From Sphingomonas sp. LT1P40 (GTDB lineage Bacteria; Pseudomonadota; Alphaproteobacteria; Sphingomonadales; Sphingomonadaceae): a DNA stretch of 64,000 nucleotides. This document shows, one piece after another, positions 1 through 11,038 of the stretch. Made by a program: the position numbers and the translations under genes. The notes beneath the pieces were generated by a model. That model was not told the origin of the DNA, did no database searches, and saw nothing but the letters and a program-made list of their open reading frames with translations. Positions within the stretch are counted from its first letter, which is position 1. Every line of letters begins with the position of its first letter. Location: the NCBI RefSeq assembly GCF_036663835.1, contig NZ_JAXOJT010000001.1, positions 558,001 through 622,000 on the forward strand, in the 5' to 3' direction.

Positions 1-3924
<3,924 letters not shown>

Positions 3925-4044
3925 GCGATTCTCCTGCGATAGGTTGCGGTAAGTGTGGGATAAAGTGGCCAGGGCCGCAAGCTGTCCCGCCGCCCGCTGA
4001 CTCCGTTGATTTCTGTGGCTTGAGTGACGTCGCTACAGAGTGGT

Positions 4045-4539
4045 ATGCAGCGCGCGACCGGGGAGGGGTTTTCGGTGAACGAACATGTTTTGCGCGCATC
4101 GCCGCGCAGCTATGAAACGACGCTGGACCGGGCCGGGCTGGCGCTCGCGGCGGGCGGGCTGCTGGGCGGTATCGTTGTGCTGCTGCTGGTAGTCGCGGCG
4201 GGACAGCGGGAGGTGCTGTCGCTCGGCACGGCGTGGGTCTTGGGCACGGTGTTCACAACGCTGGGAATCACCGCCGTCGGCGCGCCGTTATGGCTGGTGC
4301 TGCACATCGCCGGATGTCGGCGCGCCTGGCATGCCGGGGTGTTGGGCGCGGTGCTGGCGATGGTGATCTTCCTTGCCGGACAGACCTATGGCTTCGGCCT
4401 GTTCGACGCGCCGCCCAGCGACGATCGCACGATGCTGTTCCGCTGGTTCAGCGCGCTGGCGACCAGCGGTCTGATCGCACTGGTCGCGGCGGGGATCGCA
4501 GTTGCGATGTGGCGGGTGGCTTACCGGCCGACGGTTTAA
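4045..4539 (+). CDS. Small integral membrane protein of unknown function
   Basis: This is a protein of about 164 aa with four hydrophobic segments, starting at LALAAGGLLGGIVVLLLVVAA, AWVLGTVFTTLGITAVG, AGVLGAVLAMVIFLAG and TSGLIALVAAGIAVAM. It has no motif I recognise. The start is ambiguous: ATG 4045 is used here. A GTG at 4024 extends it, and GTG 4075 (MNEHVLRAS) has the best ribosome-binding site (gggagggg). It converges on the DUF3617 lipoprotein gene with 2 bp between the stops. A bona fide gene is likely because its frame fills the interval between two minus-strand genes, but function is unknown. Confidence 0.7.
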   Translation: MQRATGEGFSVNEHVLRASPRSYETTLDRAGLALAAGGLLGGIVVLLLVVAAGQREVLSLGTAWVLGTVFTTLGITAVGAPLWLVLHIAGCRRAWHAGVLGAVLAMVIFLAGQTYGFGLFDAPPSDDRTMLFRWFSALATSGLIALVAAGIAVAMWRVAYRPTV

Positions 4540-4541
4540 GA

Positions 4542-5147
4542 TTACACCGTCTTCTTGCCCACCGCATCGGCCGCCTTCTTCTCCGCCGCCGTGCAATCGC
4601 CGATCCGCTTGCCGGTCGTCTTGGCCTTGATGTTCATCGCCGGGCCGTTCGGCCCGCCCGCATTCATTTCATTGTCGATGGCAAAGCTCTCGTCGCCGAA
4701 CGTGCCGGAGATCCGCATCTTCATCTCGCCACCCATGCCCTGAGCCGCGCACACCAAAGTTCCGTCGATCGCGCCGTCGCCCATCTGGAATTTCTCGTAT
4801 TTGCAGCGCCCCTGCGACTGCGCGATGACCTCGGCCGGCGGGCTCTTTGCCTGCTCTTCGGTGATGCAGCTGGTGCTGGTCTGCACCTTTTTCAGCATCA
4901 ACTCGGTCATCTGCTTCTTCATCTCGCCTTCCAGACCGGGGATGTCGACCGACACGGTCTGGACCACCGTCTCCCATTTGCCCGGCTTGAACCGCGTGCC
5001 TCCCGCCTCGTCGACCTTCTTCGCCACTTCCTCGGGCGAGGCATTGGTCAATGACACTTCGCTGCCGCCGCAGCTTGCCAGCGCGAACGCGGCACAGGTG
5101 ATGAGCAAAATGTGGCGCACGGTCCGTCTCCTAGACATTTTCCGCAT
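4542..5147 (-). CDS. DUF3617-type lipoprotein
   Basis: This is a protein of about 201 aa with a lipoprotein signal: a basic start, a hydrophobic core and the lipobox ALASCGG. The mature part matches the DUF3617 pattern seen in sphingomonads: FKPGKWETVVQT, a Cys-containing TSCITEEQA segment, and GRCKYEKFQMGDGAIDGT. DUF3617 proteins are exported and functionally uncharacterised. Start MRKMSRRRTV at 5147 is preferred over the upstream ATG 5168 because it begins right at the basic signal-peptide region. A LexA-type box at 5199-5213 lies 52 bp upstream and is shared with divergent uvrB, so SOS influence on this gene is possible. Confidence 0.82.
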   Translation of the reverse strand: MRKMSRRRTVRHILLITCAAFALASCGGSEVSLTNASPEEVAKKVDEAGGTRFKPGKWETVVQTVSVDIPGLEGEMKKQMTELMLKKVQTSTSCITEEQAKSPPAEVIAQSQGRCKYEKFQMGDGAIDGTLVCAAQGMGGEMKMRISGTFGDESFAIDNEMNAGGPNGPAMNIKAKTTGKRIGDCTAAEKKAADAVGKKTV

Positions 5148-5198
5148 TTGTGTACCGGTGGGCGGCAACGGGCAACCGACAAGTTTGGACGGCGTTAA

Positions 5199-5213
5199 GT
5201 TCTTTATCTGTTC
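5199..5213 (+). promoter_or_regulatory. LexA (SOS) box, alphaproteobacterial type
   Basis: GTTC at 5199-5202 and GTTC at 5210-5213 are separated by exactly 7 nt (GTTC-N7-GTTC). This is the established alphaproteobacterial LexA operator consensus. It lies in the divergent region between the DUF3617 lipoprotein and uvrB, a gene commonly under SOS control. Position relative to a mapped promoter is not known. Confidence 0.7.
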
Positions 5214-5285
5214 TCAACAATCTGCTAGGGGCGAAACGGAAGATTTACGTTGAGCCACGCGTTAGCGAAGGTGTGCGGCCCCTTC

Positions 5286-5322
5286 GTTGACAGCACGCTG
5301 AAACTGTCAACGAGTTGTCAAC
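5286..5322 (+). promoter_or_regulatory. TTGACA-containing inverted repeat upstream of uvrB
   Basis: GTTGACAG (5286-5293) is inverted as CTGTCAAC (5304-5311), followed by a third related GTTGTCAAC (5314-5322). It lies 45-80 bp before the uvrB ATG and includes a -35-like TTGACA. It may be promoter or operator sequence for uvrB; no protein is assigned. Confidence 0.3.
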
Positions 5323-5366
5323 CGCGACTGAATTGCACCTCCGTTTGAAAGCCCCATATTCGCCTT

Positions 5367-7553
5367 ATGGTCATTCAGATTCGCACCACCCTCGCCGAAC
5401 CAGATACCGGCCAGAGCTTTATCCCGCACCGGCCCAATCGGCCGGAGAAGAGTGAGGGCGGCCGCAAATTCAAGCTTGTCACCGATTACACCGCCGCCGG
5501 CGACCAGCCGACTGCGATTGCCGAGATGGTCGCGGCGGTGAATGCGGGGGAGCGCGACCAGGTGCTGCTCGGCGTCACCGGCTCGGGCAAGACCTTCACC
5601 GTCGCCAAGGTGATCGAGGCAACGCAACGCCCGGCGCTCGTCCTCGCCCCGAACAAGATCCTCGCCGCGCAGCTATACGGCGAGTTCAAGTCGTTCTTCC
5701 CCGAAAACGCCGTCGAGTTCTTCGTCAGCTATTACGATTACTACCAGCCGGAAGCCTATGTCGCGCGGTCGGACACATACATCGAGAAGGAAAGCTCGGT
5801 AAACGAAGCGATCGACCGGATGCGGCACTCCGCGACCCGCTCGCTGCTCGAACGCGACGACGTCATCATCGTCGCGTCGGTATCCTGCCTCTACGGCATC
5901 GGATCGGTCGAGACCTACAGCGCCATGATCTTCGACCTGAAAAAGGGCCAGGTGGTCGATCAGCGAGAAATCATCCGCAAGCTGGTCGCGCTCCAATACA
6001 AGCGCAACGACGCGGCATTCCAGCGCGGCAATTTTCGCGTGCGCGGCGACAGCCTCGAAATCTTCCCGTCGCATTATGAGGACACCGCCTGGCGCATCTC
6101 GTTCTTCGGCGACGATGTCGAGGAGATCACCGAATTCGACCCACTGACCGGCAAGAAAGTCGCCACGCTCAATTCGGTCCGCGTGTTCGCCAACAGCCAT
6201 TACGTCACGCCCGGACCCACGCTCAAACAGGCGATGGGCGCGATCAAGCATGAGCTGACCGAACGGCTGAAGGAGCTGGAGGCGGAGGGCAAGCTGCTGG
6301 AACATCAGCGGCTGGAACAGCGCACCAATTTCGACCTCGAAATGATCGCGGCAACAGGCTCATGCGCAGGCATCGAGAATTACAGCCGCTTCCTCACCGG
6401 TCGCATGCCCGGCGAGCCGCCACCTACGCTGTTCGAATATCTCCCCGAAAATGCATTGCTGTTCGTGGACGAAAGCCACCAGACGATCGGCCAGATCAAC
6501 GGAATGTCGCGCGGCGATCACAAGCGAAAGATCACGCTCGCCGAATATGGTTTTCGCCTGCCGTCGGCGATCGACAACCGCCCCTTACGCTTCAACGAGT
6601 GGGATGCGATGCGCCCGCAGACCACTTACGTCTCGGCAACCCCGGGCGGGTGGGAGCTGGAACAGACCGGCGGCGTGTTCAGCGAACAAGTCATCCGTCC
6701 GACCGGCCTGATCGACCCGCCGGTTGAGATCAGGCCAGTCGAGGAGCAGGTGCAGGACCTGATTCAGGAATGCCGCAAGACTGCGGAGGCGGGCTATCGC
6801 AGCCTAGTCACCACGCTGACCAAGCGCATGGCCGAGGACCTGACCGAATATATGCACGAGGCTGGGCTGAAGGTCCGCTACATGCATTCGGACACCGAGA
6901 CGCTGGAGCGGATCGAGCTGATCCGCGACCTGCGGCTGGGCGTCTATGACGTGCTGGTCGGGATTAACCTGCTGCGCGAAGGTCTCGATATCCCCGAATG
7001 CGGTCTGGTCGCCATTCTCGATGCCGACAAGGAAGGCTTTCTGCGCTCCGAAACCTCGCTGATTCAGACCATCGGTCGCGCCGCGCGCAACGTCGATGGC
7101 CGCGTGATCCTCTATGCCGATCGCATGACCGGCAGCATGGAGCGCGCGCTCAACGAAACGAACCGCCGCCGCGAAAAGCAGGAAGCGTACAACCTCGAAC
7201 ACGGCATCACGCCCACCACGATCAAGCGCAACATCGGCGACATCATCGCGCATGTCGCATCGAAGGACGGCGTAACCGTGCCGATCGACGAAGATCGTCC
7301 GCACATGGTCGGCCACAATCTGCGCAGCTATATCGAGGACCTCGAAAAGAAGATGCGCAACGCCGCCGCCAATCTGGAATTCGAGGAAGCCGGCAAGCTG
7401 CGCGACGAAATCCGTTCGCTGGAGGCGGAAGAGCTCGGGCTCCCGCCAAGCGAGCACAAGGCACCGATCATGGGCCGCAGCAACGAAGGTAAACCGGGGA
7501 CGCGAAAGACGCGCTATGGCAAGACCCAGCGTAAATGGGGCGGCGGTCGATAA
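5367..7553 (+). CDS. uvrB: Excinuclease ABC subunit B (UvrB)
   Basis: UvrB is the damage-verifying helicase-like subunit of nucleotide excision repair. The 728-aa product has Walker [11 protein letters not shown], the beta-hairpin block [12 protein letters not shown], the DESH box ([10 protein letters not shown]), motif [10 protein letters not shown], helicase motifs V/VI ([21 protein letters not shown]), and a C-terminal UVR domain ([26 protein letters not shown] region). A roughly 35-residue N-terminal extension precedes the usual [14 protein letters not shown] start. ATG 5367 is the first in-frame Met. A LexA box upstream predicts SOS induction. Confidence 0.97.
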   Translation: MVIQIRTTLAEPDTGQSFIPHRPNRPEKSEGGRKFKLVTDYTAAGDQPTAIAEMVAAVNAGERDQVLLGVTGSGKTFTVAKVIEATQRPALVLAPNKILAAQLYGEFKSFFPENAVEFFVSYYDYYQPEAYVARSDTYIEKESSVNEAIDRMRHSATRSLLERDDVIIVASVSCLYGIGSVETYSAMIFDLKKGQVVDQREIIRKLVALQYKRNDAAFQRGNFRVRGDSLEIFPSHYEDTAWRISFFGDDVEEITEFDPLTGKKVATLNSVRVFANSHYVTPGPTLKQAMGAIKHELTERLKELEAEGKLLEHQRLEQRTNFDLEMIAATGSCAGIENYSRFLTGRMPGEPPPTLFEYLPENALLFVDESHQTIGQINGMSRGDHKRKITLAEYGFRLPSAIDNRPLRFNEWDAMRPQTTYVSATPGGWELEQTGGVFSEQVIRPTGLIDPPVEIRPVEEQVQDLIQECRKTAEAGYRSLVTTLTKRMAEDLTEYMHEAGLKVRYMHSDTETLERIELIRDLRLGVYDVLVGINLLREGLDIPECGLVAILDADKEGFLRSETSLIQTIGRAARNVDGRVILYADRMTGSMERALNETNRRREKQEAYNLEHGITPTTIKRNIGDIIAHVASKDGVTVPIDEDRPHMVGHNLRSYIEDLEKKMRNAAANLEFEEAGKLRDEIRSLEAEELGLPPSEHKAPIMGRSNEGKPGTRKTRYGKTQRKWGGGR

Positions 7554-7594
7554 CAGGCAAAATGTGTCAAGTCTGACAATCAGAAGGGGGAATG

Positions 7595-8626
7595 ATGCGC
7601 ATATTGCTGACAGGGCTGGTGAGTGCCGGACTTGCGACAGGTGGGGCAACCGCGCAGACCGCGAAATTCGACTATACCCCCGCGCTTGCCGCGAAACCGC
7701 GAACGGGCATCGCGCTGCCGATCGGCAAATGCGTCAACATGGCCAATCATCTGGAGGCACCGACCGAGACATCTTGGGGTCGCGCAATCGAGGATGCGGA
7801 TTTCACGGCGATCAAGGCGGCAGGCTTCGACACGATCCGCCTGCCGGTGCGCTGGTCCGCCCATGCGGACAAGACGGCGCCCTATGCGATTCACCCGGCT
7901 TTCCTCAAACGGGTGAAGCATCTGGTTGCGACGGCTAGCGGCGCTGGTCTCAACGTCATCCTAAACCTGCATCATTATGAGGAACTCTATCCCGACCCGC
8001 CTGCGCATGCCGTCCGCTTCGCGGCGTTATGGGACCAGATCGGGACCGCGTTCAAGGATGCACCAAAGGGCGTGTGGTTCGAGTTGTTGAACGAACCGAC
8101 CGCAAAGCTCGATCATTCCAATTTGCTGACGATCCTCAATCCAGCGCTCGCCAATGTCCGCAAGACCAACCCGACCCGGCCGGTGATTATCGGCGGCGAA
8201 AAATGGAGCGGCGTCGATTCGCTGGCGACCATTCCGCTGCCCGACGATCCTTACGTCGTCGTGACCTTTCACGACTACAACCCGTTCCCATTTACGCATC
8301 AGGGTGCCAGCTGGATCGACCCGAAACCGCCTCTCGGCCGCGCTTTCGGCCCAGCCGACAAACCGGAAATCGACGCCAATCTGGCAAAGGTTCGCGCCTT
8401 CATGAAGCGGACCGGGCGCGTGCCGTTCATGGGCGAGTATGGCGCGATCGATTTGCCCGCCGTTCCCGTCGAACAACGCATCGCCTATTATGGCGCGGCG
8501 TCGGCGGCCTATGCCTCGATCGGCGTTTCCAGCTGTGCCTGGGGCTACACCAACACCTACCGTCTGCGCGACGGCGACAAATGGATTCCGGGCATGATCG
8601 AGGCGATCCGGGCACCCTTGCCTTGA
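7595..8626 (+). CDS. Secreted glycoside hydrolase family 5 (cellulase-like)
   Basis: This is a 343-aa exported beta-glycanase of the GH5 fold, expected to retain configuration and act on beta-glucan or mannan-type polysaccharide. A signal peptide (MRILLTGLVSAGLATGGATA) precedes the domain. Visible family landmarks are FDTIRLPVRW, NLHHYEEL, the acid/base Glu in FELLNEP, HDYNPFPFTHQG, and the nucleophile Glu in FMGEYGAID. An ATG at 7592 overlaps. The 7595 start gives better spacing from the agaaggggg ribosome-binding site. It is followed after 32 bp by a proline-rich lipoprotein gene on the same strand. Confidence 0.9.
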   Translation: MRILLTGLVSAGLATGGATAQTAKFDYTPALAAKPRTGIALPIGKCVNMANHLEAPTETSWGRAIEDADFTAIKAAGFDTIRLPVRWSAHADKTAPYAIHPAFLKRVKHLVATASGAGLNVILNLHHYEELYPDPPAHAVRFAALWDQIGTAFKDAPKGVWFELLNEPTAKLDHSNLLTILNPALANVRKTNPTRPVIIGGEKWSGVDSLATIPLPDDPYVVVTFHDYNPFPFTHQGASWIDPKPPLGRAFGPADKPEIDANLAKVRAFMKRTGRVPFMGEYGAIDLPAVPVEQRIAYYGAASAAYASIGVSSCAWGYTNTYRLRDGDKWIPGMIEAIRAPLP

Positions 8627-8658
8627 GCCACCGCGATGCTTCCCCCATAAGGCCCGCC

Positions 8659-9189
8659 ATGCGTACCCTGACCCTTATCGCTTCGCTCGCCCTGCTTGCC
8701 GGTTGTGCAACGGTGGTGCCGCCGGCCCCCGGACCCGCCGCACCGGCACCGATGCCGGTCTATACGCCGCCGCCGCCCGCGCCACCGCCTGCTACCAGCA
8801 GCGATTGGCGCGACTGGGCGGTGACGCCGGGGACCTGGGCTTATCGTCAGGATGCGCGCGGATCGATCGGCCTGTTCGGTGCGCGCGACGCCGATGCCCA
8901 GTTCACCATTCGCTGCGACCGGTCGGCGCGGCAGCTTTATCTGTCGCGCAAAGGTGCTGCGCCCGGCGCGATGACGATCCGCACGTCCACGACCGCGCGC
9001 AGCCTGACCGCTCAGCCGAGCGGCGGAACCCCCGCCTATATGGCGGTAGCGTTGCCGGTGTCGGACCAGTTGATCGATGCAATGGGATACAGCCGCGGCC
9101 GCTTCATCGTCGAAACCGCGCCGCTGCCGCCACTGGTGATTCCGGCATGGGCCGAGGTGCTTCGCGTTGCCGAGGATTGTCGGCGCTGA
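8659..9189 (+). CDS. Proline-rich outer-membrane-type lipoprotein, unknown function
   Basis: This is a 176-aa product starting MRTLTLIASLALLAGCATV: a clear lipoprotein signal with lipobox LLAGC. A Pro/Ala linker (about residues 21-48) is followed by a globular region beginning SSDWRDWAVTPGTWAYR. The Cys pair FTIRCDRS and VAEDCRR may form a disulfide. The start is set by the signal peptide. The frame stays open far upstream into the GH5 gene, but those codons are out of frame with GH5. Family and function are not recognised. Confidence 0.8.
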   Translation: MRTLTLIASLALLAGCATVVPPAPGPAAPAPMPVYTPPPPAPPPATSSDWRDWAVTPGTWAYRQDARGSIGLFGARDADAQFTIRCDRSARQLYLSRKGAAPGAMTIRTSTTARSLTAQPSGGTPAYMAVALPVSDQLIDAMGYSRGRFIVETAPLPPLVIPAWAEVLRVAEDCRR

Positions 9190-9284
9190 GGGGACACGAG
9201 CCGCGATGCGCCAGAACTCTAAGAGTCGCCGAAACATAAACAAAAAACAAGACTTGTTCTGCGATTCACAATGATTCAATGTGG

Positions 9285-9314
9285 CGTCGTGCCCAGGCCG
9301 GGCACGACGTTTTA
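9285..9314 (+). terminator. Stem-loop with T-tract after the lipoprotein gene
   Basis: CGTCGTGCCC (9285-9294) and GGGCACGACG (9300-9309) form a perfect 10-bp stem with a 5-nt loop, followed by TTTT at 9310-9313. This fits an intrinsic terminator for the upstream genes. It could instead be a 5' stem-loop of the small RNA that follows. The 95 bp between the lipoprotein stop and this hairpin (9190-9284) is AT-rich and contains no gene I can support; a promoter (TTGTTC near 9254) is possible. Confidence 0.6.
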
Positions 9315-9320
9315 ACTAGC

Positions 9321-9335
9321 GAAAGGAGGTGATCC
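9321..9335 (+). promoter_or_regulatory. 15-nt perfect Shine-Dalgarno
   Basis: GAAAGGAGGTGATCC is the exact complement of the alphaproteobacterial 16S rRNA 3' tail (GGATCACCTCCTTTC). The GGAGG core ends 7 nt before the ATG at 9337, ideal spacing. Ordinary genes in this window have 4-6 nt matches. Confidence 0.8.
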
Positions 9336-9336
9336 G

Positions 9337-9393
9337 ATGTCTCATGGTTCAGCAATGGGGTCGGTTCAGTTCGTTCGGGAGACGCGTCGCTAG
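9337..9393 (+). CDS. 18-aa leader-type or small peptide
   Basis: The ORF reads MSHGSAMGSVQFVRETRR and stops at TAG 9391-9393. It is called as coding because of the 15-nt perfect Shine-Dalgarno at optimal spacing and because it sits inside a discrete terminator-bounded transcript. The peptide has a small-residue N-terminus and a basic C-terminus (RETRR), and is not hydrophobic. It may be a regulatory leader whose translation controls refolding of the downstream anti-SD hairpin starting 9 nt after the stop, or a functional micropeptide. No family is recognised. Confidence 0.6.
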   Translation: MSHGSAMGSVQFVRETRR

Positions 9394-9527
9394 TTCCGAT
9401 GCATCCGGTGGATCACCTCCACCGGGATGGTGCACGGGGGGACTTCTCCCCCAATCAACGGCACCTGCAGCGGACAAGCGGCCCGCATGGTCTCCCGGGC
9501 TGGAGCTTCCGGCCGCTGACCATGTCG

Positions 9528-9573
9528 GAGGTCACCGGGTGCCAGATGGCATCCGGTGGCCTCTTTCATTTTC
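9528..9573 (+). terminator. Strong intrinsic terminator of the small transcript
   Basis: A stem of 16 pairs is formed by 9528-9543 and 9548-9563 (two G-U wobbles) with an AGAT tetraloop, followed by a T-rich tail (9564-9573). The downstream interval to 9659 (about 85 bp) holds no gene I can see. Confidence 0.75.
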
Positions 9574-9659
9574 ATAGCTTGCAATGTTGGAATTCATTTG
9601 CTGGAATCGGGCCGCGATCTTCGGACGTCGCTCTTTGACAGCTTGAATGCAGCGCGCAG

Positions 9660-10223
9660 CTACAGCAGGTAGACCACCAGATAGCGCGCCACGAGCGCCG
9701 CCATCACCGCGACGTTGGCGCGGTGGCTCTGGACAACGATCGCCACGATCATCAGTCCCGCGAGGATGATCGTCAGCCCCAGCGCCAACGGGTTTCGGAG
9801 CGCCAGCGTCAGTTGCGGCACGTTGAGGTAGAAGGCGAGCTGACACACCAGCAGCGCCAGCATCGCCCCCAGCACGATCCGTTTCACCCGGAAATAATGA
9901 CCGTCGAGTTCGGCATGCTCCGCCGGTTCGCGCGGAAATACGAGATGCGCGGCAAGGTAATAGGCGCTGGCAAACACCGTTACCGCCATAAGGCTATGGC
10001 TTGAAACACCGATGACGTCGCGGGTCGTCCACGCCGCCTGCCAGAAGGACAGCAGGTCGAGCAGCACGAACACGCCCAGCAACGGCGTCAGCCATCCGAT
10101 CCGCATCGTCGCGCCCGGACGAAGCCGCGCCTCGATCGCCCGGGCAAGCCCGCCCAGCACCTCGACGATCGACAGGCCGAGCAGCAGCCCGAACAGCGCG
10201 AAGATGAACTCGAATTGCGACAT
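9660..10223 (-). CDS. Multi-pass membrane protein of unknown function
   Basis: This is a 187-aa hydrophobic protein with about five to six membrane spans. The first is FIFALFGLLLGLSIVEVLGG. Later segments include LLGVFVLLDLLSFWQAAW, LMAVTVFASAYYLAAHLVF, IVLGAMLALLVCQLAFYL and LALGLTIILAGLMIVAIVV. It is divergent from the FMN-reductase gene with 60 bp between starts. No catalytic motif is visible and the family is not recognised; similar proteins are common as hypothetical genes in sphingomonads. Confidence 0.78.
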   Translation of the reverse strand: MSQFEFIFALFGLLLGLSIVEVLGGLARAIEARLRPGATMRIGWLTPLLGVFVLLDLLSFWQAAWTTRDVIGVSSHSLMAVTVFASAYYLAAHLVFPREPAEHAELDGHYFRVKRIVLGAMLALLVCQLAFYLNVPQLTLALRNPLALGLTIILAGLMIVAIVVQSHRANVAVMAALVARYLVVYLL

Positions 10224-10283
10224 GGCTTATCCCCCTTTTCGCTCTATCCATGGCTGACCCGCCAAGTCGAGACAGGAAGCCCC

Positions 10284-10874
10284 ATGCCGCACAAGATTCT
10301 CGTTCTCTATGGCTCCTATCGCAGCGACCGGATGGGCATCCGCTTGGCACGCTGGCTGGTGACGCAGCTGGACGCGCGCGGCTGCGATGCCGAATTGATC
10401 GACGCTCAGGCGGTGGGACTGCCCATGCTCGACCGCATGTTCAAGGAATATCCGGCGGGTGAGGCCCCGGCGGCAATGCAGGAACTGCGGGACAAGATCG
10501 TCACCGCCGATGGCTTCCTGTTCGTGACCGGCGAATATAATTGGGGCATGCAGCCGGGCCTCAAGAACTTGACCGACCATTTTCTGGAGGAATGGTTCTG
10601 TAGGCCCGCCGCCATCGCCAGCTATTCCGCCGGACGATTGGGCGGCGCACGCAGCAATTCGATGTGGCATCCGACGCTCAGCGAAATGGGGATGGTCGTG
10701 GTCTCATCGACGCTGACGGTGGGACAAATCGGACGGTCGCTGACCGAGCAGGACGAACCGCTGGGCGAGGGCGGGGAAGCACTGATACGCAGCTTTCCAC
10801 GCTTTGCCGATGACCTGCTATGGTGGGTCGAAGCAGCGAAAGCGCAGCGAGCGCGGGCTGCGCCGCCTTATTGA
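10284..10874 (+). CDS. NADPH-dependent FMN reductase (flavodoxin-like)
   Basis: This is a protein of about 196 aa with a flavodoxin-like fold. It has the phosphate-binding start HKILVLYGSYRSDRMG and the family signature FLFVTGEYNWGMQPGLKNLTDHF (split here across about residues 80-103), matching NAD(P)H-dependent flavin, quinone or azo reductases. ATG 10284 is chosen because MPHKILVLYG begins the first beta-strand and aggaag precedes it; an upstream ATG at 10215 adds unrelated residues. Its 3' end overlaps the tail of the small membrane ORF on the other strand by 7 bp. The physiological acceptor is unknown. Confidence 0.88.
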   Translation: MPHKILVLYGSYRSDRMGIRLARWLVTQLDARGCDAELIDAQAVGLPMLDRMFKEYPAGEAPAAMQELRDKIVTADGFLFVTGEYNWGMQPGLKNLTDHFLEEWFCRPAAIASYSAGRLGGARSNSMWHPTLSEMGMVVVSSTLTVGQIGRSLTEQDEPLGEGGEALIRSFPRFADDLLWWVEAAKAQRARAAPPY

Positions 10875-11038
10875 ACGAGGGCGACGATTCCCCACAGGAT
10901 CAGGGCCAAAACGCTCAGGATCACGACCGGAATCGCAATGATGATTGCCGTCGCTTTTCGTGCCGCAGGCTTGCCCCAACCGTCCCGCACACAGCGAACG
11001 ACGACCTGGGCTAGCCCGATAAGTCCGGTTTCACGCAT
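10868..11038 (-). CDS. 56-aa single-span membrane protein coupled to mutS
   Basis: This short gene reads MRETGLIGLAQVVVRC at its start. A basic stretch (KPAARK, about residues 24-29) is followed by one hydrophobic span (AIIIAIPVVILSVLALILWG, about residues 31-50). Its ATG overlaps the mutS stop as TGATG, a classical translational-coupling arrangement, so it is very probably the last gene of a mutS transcript. It overlaps the 3' end of the convergent FMN reductase by 7 bp. Function is unknown; the membrane topology is the only firm statement. Confidence 0.65.
   Translation of the reverse strand: MRETGLIGLAQVVVRCVRDGWGKPAARKATAIIIAIPVVILSVLALILWGIVALVQ

Larger units (their letters stand above)
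9310..9572 (+). ncRNA. Predicted structured small transcript carrying an 18-codon ORF
   Basis: A unit of about 260 nt lies between two intrinsic terminators. It contains an extreme ribosome-binding site (9321-9335), an 18-codon ORF (9337-9393), and a stem-loop at 9402-9429 whose strands and loop include GGATCACCTCC (9410-9420), identical to the 16S rRNA anti-Shine-Dalgarno. A second hairpin around a G6/C5 run follows (about 9428-9470), then a longer pairing AGCGGCC (about 9477) with GGCCGCT (about 9511), and the terminator. The 11 nt at 9410-9420 are perfectly complementary to 9325-9335, so two mutually exclusive folds are possible. I do not recognise it as a named RNA family. The transcript start is not determined. 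Confidence 0.6.

Noticed and set aside
9241..9284. Confident promoter for the small transcript
   Set aside because: TTGTTC near 9254 has no good -10 partner at 16-18 nt, so the transcript start is left open.
9399..9638. Longer open frames across the small structured transcript
   Set aside because: They run through the hairpins and terminator, lack ribosome-binding sites and look compositionally random; only the 18-codon ORF has initiation signals.
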